From SBAX01 sp043806315 (GTDB taxonomy: Bacteria > Planctomycetota > Phycisphaerae > UBA1845): a stretch of DNA of 64,000 nt. Position numbers and translations under genes: made by a program. Of this stretch, positions 8,130 through 17,586 are shown in pieces. Positions within the stretch are counted from its first letter, which is position 1; every line of letters begins with the position of its first letter. The notes under the pieces are model-generated. The model was not told the origin of the DNA. It worked only from the letters and a program-made list of their open reading frames with translations, and made no database searches. The DNA lies in the NCBI GenBank assembly GCA_043806315.1, contig JAZDHF010000280.1, forward strand, positions 12,618 through 76,617, read 5' to 3'.

Positions 8130-9933
8130 CCTCGATGATCGTTTCCTTCACGACCTCATCGAGGGTGGTGATCCCTTCGTAAATCGCCATCAAGCCGGTC
8201 TCACGCAGCGTGCGCATGCCGCGCTTGACCGCTTCGTGTCGCAGCACGGCCGTCGATCCCTTGCGCATGATGAGCTCGCGCAAGGGGTCGTCCAGGATCA
8301 TTGACTCGTAAATCCCCATCCGGCCCCGGTAGCCGGTGTTGTTGCAGTAGTCGCACCCCTTACCGTAAAAGAACATCCGATCGCCGACGTCCTCCGGCCG
8401 CAGGTCGACTTCCATCAGTTGCTCTTCGGTCGGGCGGTACTCGGCCTTGCAGTTGGTACAAATCCGCCGCACCAACCGCTGAGCCACGATCGCCTCAAGT
8501 GTCGCCGTAATCAAAAACGGCTCCATCCCGAGGTCCAACAAGCGCGCGATAGCGGACGGTGCGTCGTTCGTATGCAGCGTCGTGAAGACCAGGTGTCCCG
8601 TCAACGAGGCTTGAACGCTGATTTGGGCCGTCTCCAAGTCGCGGATTTCGCCGACGAGGATGATGTCCGGGTCCTGCCGCAAGAAGCTACGGAGGCAGCG
8701 GGCGAAGGTCAGCCCCACGTCCGGGCGGACCTGCGTTTGAATGATCCCGTCGATGTCGTACTCCACGGGGTCCTCGGCGGTAAGAATCTTCACGTCCGGC
8801 TCGTTGAGTTCCGAGAGAGCGGAATACAGCGTCGTGGTTTTGCCGCAGCCGGTTGGACCCGTGTTGATGATGATCCCATTGGGTTTACGCATGAGCTGGC
8901 GGAAGGTCGCCAACTCATCGTCGCGCATTCCGATCTTATCGAGGCTGAGCGCCACGACGGAGCGGTCGAGCACGCGGAGCACCACGCTTTCCCCGAACAT
9001 CGTCGGCAGCACGCTGACGCGAAGGTCGATGGGCATCCCCCGCAAGGACAGCTCGATGCGTCCATCCTGGGGGAGTCGCCGCTCGGCGATGTCGAGGTTG
9101 GCCATGACCTTGATCCGCGAGGCGATGGCCAGGGCCACGTACCGCGGCGGCGGCACCATCTCGTACAGCACGCCGTCGATGCGGTAGCGCATCTTGAACT
9201 CCTCGTCGAACGGTTCGAAGTGGATGTCGCTCGCCTTGTCCTTGATGGCTTGGAGCAACACCAGGTTGAGGAGCTTCTTGACCGGGTTGAGGCCCATCAT
9301 CTCCTTGATTTCGGCGAGGTCGATGGAGTCTCCGCGGTTGTTGAACTTAGCGAGGTCTTCGTCATCGGCCAGCTCGCCGATCAGGTTGGCGATGGATTCC
9401 TGCTCCCCTTCGGGATAGAACCGGTCGATGGCGTTTTGCAACTCTTGGGGGGAGCAGAGGAACGCCTTGATGTTGAAGCCCAAGAGCGTCTTGAGATCAT
9501 CCGTGGCCATGAAGTTGTCCGGGTTATCGAGGGCCACGGAGAGCTCGTTCCGCTCGCGATTCAACTCGAAGGCGACCACCCGGTAGGTGTTGGCCATTTG
9601 GGCGGTCATCACCGCGACCACCTCGGGAGGAACGTCGAGCTTTCCCAGGTCCACCGTGCCCATTCCGCTCTGGGCGGCCAGGGCAATGTTGAGCTCTTCC
9701 TCGGTGACGTAACCCAACTCGACGAGGATTTGTCCCAGCGGGCCTCGCTTCTGCTTTTGGATGTCGAGAGCCTCGTGGACCTGCGTGCGGCGCAGCTTCC
9801 CCATCTTGATGAGGATGCGACCGAGCTGCCGCCCGCGAAGCTGCTCGATGGGCGGCATCTTCAGCTTCGCCTTTGCGGCGGGGGCCGCGCTCGGCTTGGC
9901 GGTCGCAGGATTGGTGGTCGGTTGAGGCGGCAT
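8125..9933 (-). CDS. Type II secretion / type IV pilus assembly ATPase (GspE/PilB family), second copy
   Basis: This 602-residue protein has an N-terminal MshEN/T2SSE_N domain (roughly residues 28-180, with PEVVAVMTAQMANTYRVVAF) and a C-terminal hexameric ATPase. Visible motifs are Walker A GPTGCGKTT, the Asp-box, Walker B DPDIILVGEIRD, the His-box TLHTNDA, and a zinc site CTNC...CDYC near the C-terminus. A basic Pro/Ala-rich segment precedes the first domain. The start ATG lies 10 nt after the pilT stop. The protein powers pilin or pseudopilin assembly together with the GspF gene downstream. Confidence 0.93.
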   Translation of the reverse strand: MPPQPTTNPATAKPSAAPAAKAKLKMPPIEQLRGRQLGRILIKMGKLRRTQVHEALDIQKQKRGPLGQILVELGYVTEEELNIALAAQSGMGTVDLGKLDVPPEVVAVMTAQMANTYRVVAFELNRERNELSVALDNPDNFMATDDLKTLLGFNIKAFLCSPQELQNAIDRFYPEGEQESIANLIGELADDEDLAKFNNRGDSIDLAEIKEMMGLNPVKKLLNLVLLQAIKDKASDIHFEPFDEEFKMRYRIDGVLYEMVPPPRYVALAIASRIKVMANLDIAERRLPQDGRIELSLRGMPIDLRVSVLPTMFGESVVLRVLDRSVVALSLDKIGMRDDELATFRQLMRKPNGIIINTGPTGCGKTTTLYSALSELNEPDVKILTAEDPVEYDIDGIIQTQVRPDVGLTFARCLRSFLRQDPDIILVGEIRDLETAQISVQASLTGHLVFTTLHTNDAPSAIARLLDLGMEPFLITATLEAIVAQRLVRRICTNCKAEYRPTEEQLMEVDLRPEDVGDRMFFYGKGCDYCNNTGYRGRMGIYESMILDDPLRELIMRKGSTAVLRHEAVKRGMRTLRETGLMAIYEGITTLDEVVKETIIEE

Positions 9934-9943
9934 TACCTAACGT

Positions 9944-11089
9944 TCAACTTCTGAACACCGACGCCTCTTCTTCCTCACCCTCAGCGCCGACTTTCTTCTC
10001 CATCTTGCTCATGTCCAGCCCGCGGCGGTGGGCGTCGATCTTGTCCTGCATGGCCCCCGGATGTCGCGATTTGTCGATGCAGTCCTCGGCGTTGATCGTG
10101 CCGGCTTCATACAATGTCCACAGGTGCTCGTCGAGCAACTGCATGCCGTACTTCTTCCCCGTTTGGATGGCGGAGTCGATGCGGAATGTCTTGTTCTCCC
10201 GGATCAGGTTGGCGATGGCCGGCGTGGTAACCATGAACTCGTACGCCGCGATCATCCCCTTCCCAATCCGCGGCAGCAGCACTTGGGACAAACTGGCGAT
10301 CAGGTTGGTCGACATCTGCACGCGGATTTGCTCCTGCTGCTCGTGCGGGTACGCGTCGATGATTCGGTTGATGGTGCCCTGGCAGCCCGTGGTGTGCAGC
10401 GTGCTGAAGACCAGGTGCCCGGTCTCGGCGGCGCGGATTCCGGCCGCTATGGTCTCCAAATCGCGGAACTCGCCGACCAGGATTACGTCCGGGTCCATAC
10501 GCAACACACGCTTCAGCGCTTCCGAGAAGCTCGGCACGTCCGTCCCGATTTCACGCTGGTTGACGAGCGACTTCCTATGGGTGTGGTAGTACTCGATGGG
10601 GTCCTCGACGGTAACGATGTGGCGATCGAGGCTCTTGTTGATGTAGTCGAGCATGGTCGCCAGGGTCGTGGTCTTTCCGCACCCTGTCGGCCCGGTGACC
10701 AGGAACAGCCCGCGCGGCCGACGGCACAACGCCCGGCAGATATTGGGAAGACCGATCTCCTCAAAGGTCAGCAACTTGGCCGGGATCAGACGCAGCACGA
10801 TCGCGATGTTGCCCTTCTGCTTGAAGATGGATACACGAAACCGCCCCGCGTCCCCGAAGGCAAAGGCGAAGTCCGTGCCGCCCTCTTCCTGCAGCTCTTG
10901 TTGGTTGCGTTCGGGGCAGATGGCCTTCATCAGGGCCGTGGTATCGTCGGGGCCGAGGACTTTCGTCTCCAGCGAACGCAGATGCCCCTGCAAGCGGATG
11001 ACCGGCGGTCGCCCGACGGTCAGATGCAAGTCGGATGCTCCCTGTTTGATGACCGTCTCCAACAGATGATCGATGTGAAGACTCGCCAT
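9944..11089 (-). CDS. pilT: Twitching motility / pilus retraction ATPase PilT
   Basis: At 381 residues this fits PilT. Visible are Walker A GPTGCGKTT (about residues 133-141), Asp-box TVEDPIEY, Walker B DPDVILVGEFRD, His-box STLHTTG and the PilT-typical AIANLIRE segment (canonical AIRNLIRE). The N-terminal PAS-like domain starts LLETVIKQGASDLHLTVGRPP. Unlike the two neighbouring ATPases it lacks the long MshEN domain and the CxxC zinc site. PilT depolymerises pili, so its presence argues that at least part of this cluster makes a retractile pilus rather than only a secretion system. Confidence 0.92.
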   Translation of the reverse strand: MASLHIDHLLETVIKQGASDLHLTVGRPPVIRLQGHLRSLETKVLGPDDTTALMKAICPERNQQELQEEGGTDFAFAFGDAGRFRVSIFKQKGNIAIVLRLIPAKLLTFEEIGLPNICRALCRRPRGLFLVTGPTGCGKTTTLATMLDYINKSLDRHIVTVEDPIEYYHTHRKSLVNQREIGTDVPSFSEALKRVLRMDPDVILVGEFRDLETIAAGIRAAETGHLVFSTLHTTGCQGTINRIIDAYPHEQQEQIRVQMSTNLIASLSQVLLPRIGKGMIAAYEFMVTTPAIANLIRENKTFRIDSAIQTGKKYGMQLLDEHLWTLYEAGTINAEDCIDKSRHPGAMQDKIDAHRRGLDMSKMEKKVGAEGEEEEASVFRS

Positions 11090-11110
11090 TCCATTCGTCC
11101 TCGAGAACCG

Positions 11111-12829
11111 TTACGCTGTTTCCGCCACGATCCCCTCTGCCTGGGTTGTGCCTACCAGATCGTCCGCGGTGGTCACGCCCCGCAGCACCTTCAGCTTTCC
11201 ATCCTCCAACAACGTTCGCATTCCGGCCGCCCGGGCCGCCGCCCGAAGCTGGGTCGTTGTCGCGCGGTTGAAGGCCAGGTCGCGGATTTGCGTGTTCATC
11301 GTCATCAATTCAAAGATGCCGATACGCCCTCGAAACCCCGTGCCGCTGCACCGCTTGCACCCCACTCCCTTCCAGAACGTCTTCCCGGCCGTTTCCGCCT
11401 CGGTAAACCCCAGCAGCTTGAGCGACCGGGGGTTCGGATTGGGATCCTCCACCTTGCACTCCGTGCAGATCACCCGGACGAGCCGCTGGCCCATGATCGC
11501 CTGGATGGAACTGGCCACCAGGAAGGGCTTGATCCCCATATCGGTCAAGCGCGTGATCGCCGAGGGAGCGTCGTTGGTATGCAGGGTGCTGAACACCAAG
11601 TGGCCCGTCAGCGCTGCCTGGATCGCCACGTCCCCCACTTCGCGGTCACGGATTTCGCCGACCAGGATGATGTTCGGCGCCTGACGCAGCATCGAGCGGA
11701 GAATCCTGGCGAAAGAGAGTCCGATTTCCTCCTTCACCTGGCACTGGTTCATCCCCGTGAAGTTGTACTCTACCGGGTCCTCGGCGGTGATGATCTTCTT
11801 GTCCGGGCGGTTCAACTCTTGGAGGGCGGCGTACAGCGTCGTCGTCTTCCCGCTGCCGGTGGGCCCGGTCACCAGGAAGATGCCGTTGGGCCGGTGAATA
11901 ATCTTGAGGAACTTCTGGTAATCGTCCTCCGCGAAGCCCAGCGCCGGGATCCCCACGCGAACCGATTCGGGCCGGAGAATACGAAGAACCGTGCTTTCGC
12001 CGTGATACGCGGGGAGGGCGCTCACCCGGAAGTCGATGTCGCTGCCCCCGATCCGCATCTTGATCCGACCGTCCTGCGGAACCCGACGCTCCGCGATGTC
12101 CATCCCCGACATGATCTTCAACCGCGTCCCCACCGATCCCTGCATCGCCTTGGGGATGTCGTCACGGATGTGGCAAACGCCGTCGATGCGGAAGCGCACG
12201 CGGACGCGGTCCGCCATCGGCTCAATGTGGATGTCGCTCGCCCGCGTGTGCACCGCCTCGGTAATGATGAGGTTGATCAGCCGGACGATCGGGGCGTCGC
12301 CCTCCTCGGCCTGCAAGGTCTTGCTCCCCGCCCCGCCCTCTTCCTCCGGGGCCTCCTGGTCAATGCTCGCCATGGTCTGCGAAAGCATGTCGCCCTGCGG
12401 GTTCACGAACTTCTCGATGAAATGCTTCACCTTGCTCAGGGGCGCCAGCGTGGGGACGATCTCCCGACCCAGCTTGAACCGCAGCAGGTCCAGGGTCTCC
12501 AAGTCCAGGGGATCGGTGATGATGACCTTCAGTTTCGGTCCGTCCTCGCCGAGAGGGAGGACGGAGTAGTCCTCGATCATCTTGGACGGGATCAGGCCCA
12601 GCACCTCGCGATCCACGACGTGCTTATCCAGGTCGATGTATTCCAGCCCGAACTGGGTCGCCAAGGCCTTGAGCACGTCGTCCTCGGTGCACAACTCCAG
12701 CTCGACCAGGGCCTCCCCGATCCGCTTGTTGTGCTCCTTGGCGTAAGCGAGGGCGTCGGCCAGGGCGTTGGCGTCGATGATGCCCCAGCCGACCAGCGTC
12801 TCACCGAGTTTCTTGCGTACTTTGGCCAT
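11111..12829 (-). CDS. Type IV pilus / type II secretion assembly ATPase (PilB/GspE family), first copy
   Basis: The first gene of the operon encodes 572 residues. The N-terminal MshEN domain (about 1-155) is followed by the ATPase with Walker A GPTGSGKTTTLY, Asp-box TAEDPVEYNF, Walker B APNIILVGEIRD, His-box STLHTNDAPSA and the zinc site CTEC...CKRC. It is a paralogue of the ATPase at 8125-9933, with only partial similarity outside the motifs, so the operon encodes two distinct extension motors plus PilT. A sigma70-type promoter lies about 120 nt upstream. Confidence 0.93.
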   Translation of the reverse strand: MAKVRKKLGETLVGWGIIDANALADALAYAKEHNKRIGEALVELELCTEDDVLKALATQFGLEYIDLDKHVVDREVLGLIPSKMIEDYSVLPLGEDGPKLKVIITDPLDLETLDLLRFKLGREIVPTLAPLSKVKHFIEKFVNPQGDMLSQTMASIDQEAPEEEGGAGSKTLQAEEGDAPIVRLINLIITEAVHTRASDIHIEPMADRVRVRFRIDGVCHIRDDIPKAMQGSVGTRLKIMSGMDIAERRVPQDGRIKMRIGGSDIDFRVSALPAYHGESTVLRILRPESVRVGIPALGFAEDDYQKFLKIIHRPNGIFLVTGPTGSGKTTTLYAALQELNRPDKKIITAEDPVEYNFTGMNQCQVKEEIGLSFARILRSMLRQAPNIILVGEIRDREVGDVAIQAALTGHLVFSTLHTNDAPSAITRLTDMGIKPFLVASSIQAIMGQRLVRVICTECKVEDPNPNPRSLKLLGFTEAETAGKTFWKGVGCKRCSGTGFRGRIGIFELMTMNTQIRDLAFNRATTTQLRAAARAAGMRTLLEDGKLKVLRGVTTADDLVGTTQAEGIVAETA

Positions 12830-12948
12830 TGGTCCGTGGGATTGTTACTGTTGTTCCGGCCGCCGGCGCTATCGGGCCGCGTCCATGCGGAATCCGGGTC
12901 GCGGCCCCGGCGCACCGGGGTCCAGGCAGTAAGGCATACCCAGTACGG

Positions 12949-12977
12949 ATTCTAGTGGCCCACCCGGCGAACTTCAA
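12949..12977 (-). promoter_or_regulatory. Candidate sigma70 promoter of the pilus operon
   Basis: On the minus strand TTGAAG (12972-12977) and TAGAAT (12949-12954) are separated by exactly 17 nt. Transcription would start near 12942, giving a leader of about 113 nt before the first ATPase gene at 12829. This is the only good promoter match seen ahead of the nine-gene cluster. Confidence 0.5.
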
Positions 12978-13092
12978 CCCGCCCCAGGGGGGGTCGGCTC
13001 GGGGTCATGACGGCCCGTAGACGGCGTTCTTTGGGGTGTCGCAAATCCCGGGGCGCCGGTTGCCCGCCGCCGGAGGCGCGTAGCGCATGTGA

Positions 13093-14286
13093 TTACTCGT
13101 CTGGGACGAGGGGGAGGTTTGTCGGAGGCGTATCGTCGAAGATCTCGTAGGCCCCCATGTCCACCGTCCCCAAACGGATGCGCGCCAGGAGCCCAAGGTC
13201 CTTCGGGGTCGGCTCGACGGTGTTCGTGTCCCAGTCGAGATCGCCCGCATCGGGCGGCAACGTATCGGCGGTGGGAGTACTATCGCCCGTGTTCTTGCAC
13301 GGAGACGTGGCCTGCAATCCGTACGCGCCTGCCGCGGCGCTCAGAAACTGCGGATGGGCGTTGATGTTGCCCATCCCGCTCCAGCCTCCTTGAACGTCGC
13401 TATACCTGACGTCCGGGCCGTCACCGGGCCCGTAGATCTGATCCCAGGTCGGCGCCGGCGGGTCTCCCTCAACTCTTGTATTACCCCATAGAATGCAGTT
13501 GCGGAGCTTGAGACTCTCCGACGGGTCGCTGACCGCTCCGCCGCGCAGCCACGTCGCCTGATTGTTCGCGAACGTGCAGTTGGTGAAGACCGCGCCCCCA
13601 CCCGGTGACATCGCGAAGGCCCCGCCCCGTCCGGCCTTGTTGTCGTGGAACAGGCAGTTCGTAAACGTGGCGGAAGCACTCTCCAGGAACACCGCGCCTC
13701 CTTCGTGGGGCGCGTCGTCCCGCGCCGTGGCGCCGTTGTGACGGAAGATACAGTTGACGAACTGCGGCGAACTGTTGCCGCGGATCACGACGGCACCGCC
13801 GAGGATGGAAGCCGTGTTGTTCTCGAATGTGCACTGCACAATCATGGCGCTGCTGTCCGACAAACTCAGGCCGCCGCCGCCGTGATCGTCCGTGTCATGC
13901 CCGCTTCTGATGCTGAATCCGCGAAGCACGGTAGCTGCCGAATGGTTCGCACTCTTGACGCACTGCTTGGTTCCGCCGCCGTCGACGATGGTGACGTTGG
14001 CCGTCGGGTTGCTTTGCGAGGCGCTCGTCTCAGTCCCGGCAAAGCCGCCGATGATCTGCACGCCCTGTTTCAAGTCGAACCGCGGGTACGTTCCGGCCTT
14101 GACCCAAATCTGATCGCCCGAGTTGGAAGCCGCACGGGCGTCGCCCAGCGTGCAGGCGTCGGCCCAACTCAGGCAGTCACCCGTCCCCGTGGCGGCGACT
14201 TTGGCGTAGCGCGTCGCCGCCTCGGCCACCGACGAAAAAACCAACAGACCGCCGAACGCAATTGTCAAACTGCAAGTTTGCTTCAT
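13093..14286 (-). CDS. Secreted right-handed beta-helix protein
   Basis: This 397-residue exported protein starts MKQTCSLTIAFGGLLVFSSVAEA, a clear signal peptide. The body has repeated turns such as FTNCLFHDNKAGRGGAFAM, FTNCTFANNQ and LRNCILWGN, the pattern of Pmp-like or polygalacturonase-like beta-helix repeats seen in planctomycete surface proteins. I chose the start at 14286, where GGGAG lies about 9 nt upstream, over an in-frame ATG at 14304 with no ribosome site. A carbohydrate-binding or adhesive role is possible. No catalytic residues are recognised. Confidence 0.75.
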   Translation of the reverse strand: MKQTCSLTIAFGGLLVFSSVAEAATRYAKVAATGTGDCLSWADACTLGDARAASNSGDQIWVKAGTYPRFDLKQGVQIIGGFAGTETSASQSNPTANVTIVDGGGTKQCVKSANHSAATVLRGFSIRSGHDTDDHGGGGLSLSDSSAMIVQCTFENNTASILGGAVVIRGNSSPQFVNCIFRHNGATARDDAPHEGGAVFLESASATFTNCLFHDNKAGRGGAFAMSPGGGAVFTNCTFANNQATWLRGGAVSDPSESLKLRNCILWGNTRVEGDPPAPTWDQIYGPGDGPDVRYSDVQGGWSGMGNINAHPQFLSAAAGAYGLQATSPCKNTGDSTPTADTLPPDAGDLDWDTNTVEPTPKDLGLLARIRLGTVDMGAYEIFDDTPPTNLPLVPDE

Positions 14287-14300
14287 GGCATTACACTCCC

Positions 14301-14328
14301 TCATTCGTCATTCGTAACTCATCATTCA
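14301..14328. repeat. Single-armed ATTCGTCATTCG tract
   Basis: Reiterated TCATTCG/TCATTCA units fill the gap between the two secreted-protein genes and supply the stop codon (14326-14328) of the upstream gene. No second inverted arm is visible nearby. The composition matches the variant at 38649-38731. Confidence 0.5.
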
Positions 14329-16752
14329 CGGATTAGGCGTACACCGCCCGCAACGATCGCGGCAGAACGGACTCCCGCACGTCTCACCCGTCGGACAGTG
14401 CTCCCTGCTGATGCACGGATCGCCGCTGCCGCTGCACGTCTTCACGCACGTGGATTCGGCACCAAGCCCGGGAAGGGGCGAACCTCTGCATGTGGCCACA
14501 CCTCCCGGCAGCGGAAACGGATCGCACGCGAGACTGCCCTCGCCGGGACCGCAGGTCACCAGCGACGGGCACTGGCACGGACCGCCGTACGGATAGGCCA
14601 GCCCCTTAAACGCGTCCACCACCGCCACGACGTCCGTTGCGCCGACGTCCGTGTTGAGTTCCGGCAGGTTCGGTTGAACCTGCGAACGGGAGTTCGCTGG
14701 AGCGCCCGCCAGCTTCTTGAACTTGTTGACCAGCGCGGTCGCGTCGGAGCCGTCGGGCTGCGTCCCAGTCCCCGGCGGGTTGTATGCCGTCTCCACGTCG
14801 CCGGAGCGGCGCGTATACATCGGCACGGCGGCGGACACATTCGTGCACGCGTCCTCGTTGCCCGTGCACGACGCCCCGTAGGTCTTCACGCTGTACTCCG
14901 AGCTGGGCATGATCTCCGCACCCACCACCGTGATCCGTCCGCTCGCCGTCTCCGCGACCCAGTCCGCGTAGAACGGCGAACACTGCAGCCGCGCCGCACG
15001 GTAGGGTCCGCTCAACGGCGGGCCCTGGGCCTCGTAGAACGTCGCCGGCTTGCCCACCCAGCGGGCGCAACCGCCCGTCTCGCCAGTGCCAGTGCAAACC
15101 CCGACAGCAGGGGGAACGGGGGCGAGGACGGTTCCGCAAGCAACTCCCGCCTCCCAGCATCCGAAGTTCTGCGGCGGACAGCAACCCGCGTTCGGCGGCT
15201 CCGGATTCTGCAGCTCGACCAACTCCACCCTGATGGCGTCCTGCCCAGGCGTACCGGTCGCCGGGCACGGTGGGGACACCATGAAGCGCAACGATCGAGT
15301 GGTCCGATCCAGGCTGGGCGGATCGGAGTCCCAAACAATCTCACCCGGCGACGCAAACTGTCCGCAGACCCTCGCGCACGGGCCAAGGTTAATTTGGATT
15401 CTGGAAGGCAGTGGCTCGCTCGGCGAGAGGTCGCCCACACACAGGTTCCCGTCGAATACGCCGCCGACGAGAATATTCCCTTCAAGTGCGCCACCGACCA
15501 GGACATTGCCATCTGAGGACACGTCGCGCGACACGATGATGTCGCCGAGGACATCGGCAAAGACCGTTACGGTCCCACCCATATCGCGGTCAATCTGAAT
15601 GACCCCATTCGAAAGCAGACGCCCTCCACCAGCCATATTCCCGGCCACGCCGATTTGACCATCGGCGTCTTCGCGGATGTGGATAGTCCCATTCAGATCG
15701 GCCTGACAGAGTTTGATGTCGCTACCCGACGCGGCGCTTAAAAACGTAGCTGTACCTGAAAAGACGGCACCATTCTCTGCGAGCCCCACAGTCTCCGTGA
15801 TTTCTCCGCCATCGAGGATTATCCCACTGCCGCCGCCAGGGATCAGTAGCTCCCCGGCGACGGGCCAATCGTTAAGGTCGATTGTCGGAATATGCTGCCC
15901 AACCGGCGTAAGTGTATCGTAGATTTTGATGACTGCCGACGCCTCGACACCGGTCCCCAAAAGCATGTCGCCGGAGAACTCGCCTAGGGTCCCCTCGACA
16001 CCAAATGTGATGGAGACGGCCCCAAGCGTGTCGGCGATCTCGATGCTCGCGTCCGGGGCAACATTCCCGTTTACGGTCAGGGTTGCAAGCTCCATCACCC
16101 CCGTGACCGCGATATCCCCCAGTAGATCACCGCCGATGGTTAGCGACGGGGAGAGCACCACGGCCTCAATCCTGCCTAGAGCATCACCGGAAATGTCGAG
16201 AGACGACACCTGAGGAACAATGATGTCCCCTTCGGCGTCACCGTCGATGGTGAGGGAAAGGGTTCCGCCTGACCACCCGCTTGTTTTCTGGAGAGTGAGG
16301 TTCCCAGCGAGATTGCCAGACATTCTCGATCCGGAAGCGATGGACGAACAATGGTCGCCCGCTGGCGTCAGGCTCGCGGAGTTGAGGTTGGCGGCACCCG
16401 GTCCCTCGTCCGGGTTGGCGATCTTCACGCTATAGTTGTACTCTCCCGGCGAGGTGATGCTCCCGATGTTCGCCGGAGCGCCCTGCGCGTCCTTCGACCA
16501 CACACGCCAAGCGTAAAGCGCGCCGGACGGCTCTTGACCAACGAGCAAACGCACGGTCGGACCCGTGGGATCAGCGTTGAAGTCAAACACGTAGTCAACG
16601 CCCGCGGTCGGCGCGACAGCCAAATTATCGATTCGAACGCAGATGGTCGGTCCGCCGCCTGTGCCGCAGGCCTCCGGCCCAGCCTTAACACCGGTGCAGG
16701 GGGCAACCGTTCCGAAGAACGCGAAAAGCCAGAGCCGTGTGCCGCGTTTCAT
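14326..16752 (-). CDS. Large secreted protein with repetitive beta-rich body and Cys-rich tail
   Basis: This 808-residue protein has a signal peptide (TRLWLFAFFGTVAPCTGVKA). Residues of about 140-480 are built of short beta-rich repeats of the type GDLLGDIAV, GDALGRIE and VFADVLGDIIVSRDV, consistent with a beta-helix or beta-solenoid. Further on, a dockerin-like stretch reads DVGATDVVAVVDAFKGL, and the C-terminus is Cys-rich (CPTGETCGSPFCRDRCGRC). The start at 16752 is fixed by AAGGAGG 7 nt upstream. It lies 15 nt upstream of the other exported gene, so the pair is probably co-transcribed. Function is unknown; a cell-surface or scaffold role is likely. Confidence 0.72.
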   Translation of the reverse strand: MKRGTRLWLFAFFGTVAPCTGVKAGPEACGTGGGPTICVRIDNLAVAPTAGVDYVFDFNADPTGPTVRLLVGQEPSGALYAWRVWSKDAQGAPANIGSITSPGEYNYSVKIANPDEGPGAANLNSASLTPAGDHCSSIASGSRMSGNLAGNLTLQKTSGWSGGTLSLTIDGDAEGDIIVPQVSSLDISGDALGRIEAVVLSPSLTIGGDLLGDIAVTGVMELATLTVNGNVAPDASIEIADTLGAVSITFGVEGTLGEFSGDMLLGTGVEASAVIKIYDTLTPVGQHIPTIDLNDWPVAGELLIPGGGSGIILDGGEITETVGLAENGAVFSGTATFLSAASGSDIKLCQADLNGTIHIREDADGQIGVAGNMAGGGRLLSNGVIQIDRDMGGTVTVFADVLGDIIVSRDVSSDGNVLVGGALEGNILVGGVFDGNLCVGDLSPSEPLPSRIQINLGPCARVCGQFASPGEIVWDSDPPSLDRTTRSLRFMVSPPCPATGTPGQDAIRVELVELQNPEPPNAGCCPPQNFGCWEAGVACGTVLAPVPPAVGVCTGTGETGGCARWVGKPATFYEAQGPPLSGPYRAARLQCSPFYADWVAETASGRITVVGAEIMPSSEYSVKTYGASCTGNEDACTNVSAAVPMYTRRSGDVETAYNPPGTGTQPDGSDATALVNKFKKLAGAPANSRSQVQPNLPELNTDVGATDVVAVVDAFKGLAYPYGGPCQCPSLVTCGPGEGSLACDPFPLPGGVATCRGSPLPGLGAESTCVKTCSGSGDPCISREHCPTGETCGSPFCRDRCGRCTPNP

Positions 16753-16841
16753 CCGCAATCCTCCTTCGCGCCACGTTTTCGGGCTTGACTCCGTCCCCTC
16801 CCAGGGGGCATAATCCTCGGTGGAGGGAGTAAGAGCCCACT

Positions 16842-17546
16842 ATGTTCCGATATTCTCTCTTGCTGGTCGTTGCGCTTGGCGCAAGCGCGCAAGCCCAGAC
16901 TGTGTCGTATCAAGGAACGACATTCCCGGAACAAGATGGATGGACTCGTGACGAGCAGTTGTTCCCAGCCGATCGGGCGATCGAGAACGGTTGGCTGGTA
17001 CAGCGGGCGGATGTGGTTCCGCAAGAGCCGCCGTTCCTGGACGTCAGCGAGCAAGACTTTTACCGTCGATCGCTTTCGGAGTTCGCTTGGTCGGATCCGT
17101 TCTTCATCGAGTGGCGCATGGTCACAGACGGACCGCGTACTGGGATCCCGAGCGCTTCGCCCGCGGCGATCGTTGCGGGCGGCACCTCCCACGCCTTCTA
17201 TCACTTCACGATTGCAGAGGATCAAGCGCGTTTGATCAACGCCGACCTCTCGGTCCTTCTGGTCGATATCGCGCCGGGCGTACCGCATAACTATCGCCTC
17301 GAACTGTACGGGACGCAATCCTACCGCTGGCTGATCGACGGTCAAGTGGTCGATTCCGGAATTCCGGAGGGCCCATACCCCACCGCGGACTCGGAGATCG
17401 TCTTCGGGGCCCGTGCCGCTGGGCAAACCATCACCGACCGCTGGGACTACATCCGCTACGGCACGATCCCCGAACCGGCGACCGGCGCGCTGCTGCTTGC
17501 GGGCGCCGCCACCGTTTCTTTTCCTCGGCGCAAGAAGGTGCGATGA
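16842..17546 (+). CDS. PEP-CTERM exported protein
   Basis: The 234-residue protein has a signal peptide (MFRYSLLLVVALGASAQA), a beta-rich body with LYGTQSYRWLIDGQVVDSG, and a textbook PEP-CTERM tail: IPEPATGALLLAGAATVSF followed by PRRKKVR. PEP-CTERM proteins are processed by an exosortase, usually in bacteria that make exopolysaccharide; no exosortase is in the window. The body may bind a polysaccharide (concanavalin-like fold suspected, not shown). It is transcribed divergently from the secreted protein upstream. Confidence 0.82.
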   Translation: MFRYSLLLVVALGASAQAQTVSYQGTTFPEQDGWTRDEQLFPADRAIENGWLVQRADVVPQEPPFLDVSEQDFYRRSLSEFAWSDPFFIEWRMVTDGPRTGIPSASPAAIVAGGTSHAFYHFTIAEDQARLINADLSVLLVDIAPGVPHNYRLELYGTQSYRWLIDGQVVDSGIPEGPYPTADSEIVFGARAAGQTITDRWDYIRYGTIPEPATGALLLAGAATVSFPRRKKVR

Positions 17547-17586
17547 CGAATGTTCGCCCGCCGGCATCGGCGGTAGAATCGCACCC

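Noticed and set aside
10028..12955. A 975-residue open frame on the plus strand
   Set aside because: It is antisense to the pilT and pilB-like genes, whose motifs are certain; the frame is rich in His, Arg and Asp, as expected from reading GC-rich genes in the complementary strand.
13645..15516. A 623-residue plus-strand frame
   Set aside because: It is antisense to the two secreted-protein genes that have signal peptides and Shine-Dalgarno sites; its composition is Arg/Ala-rich with no domain.
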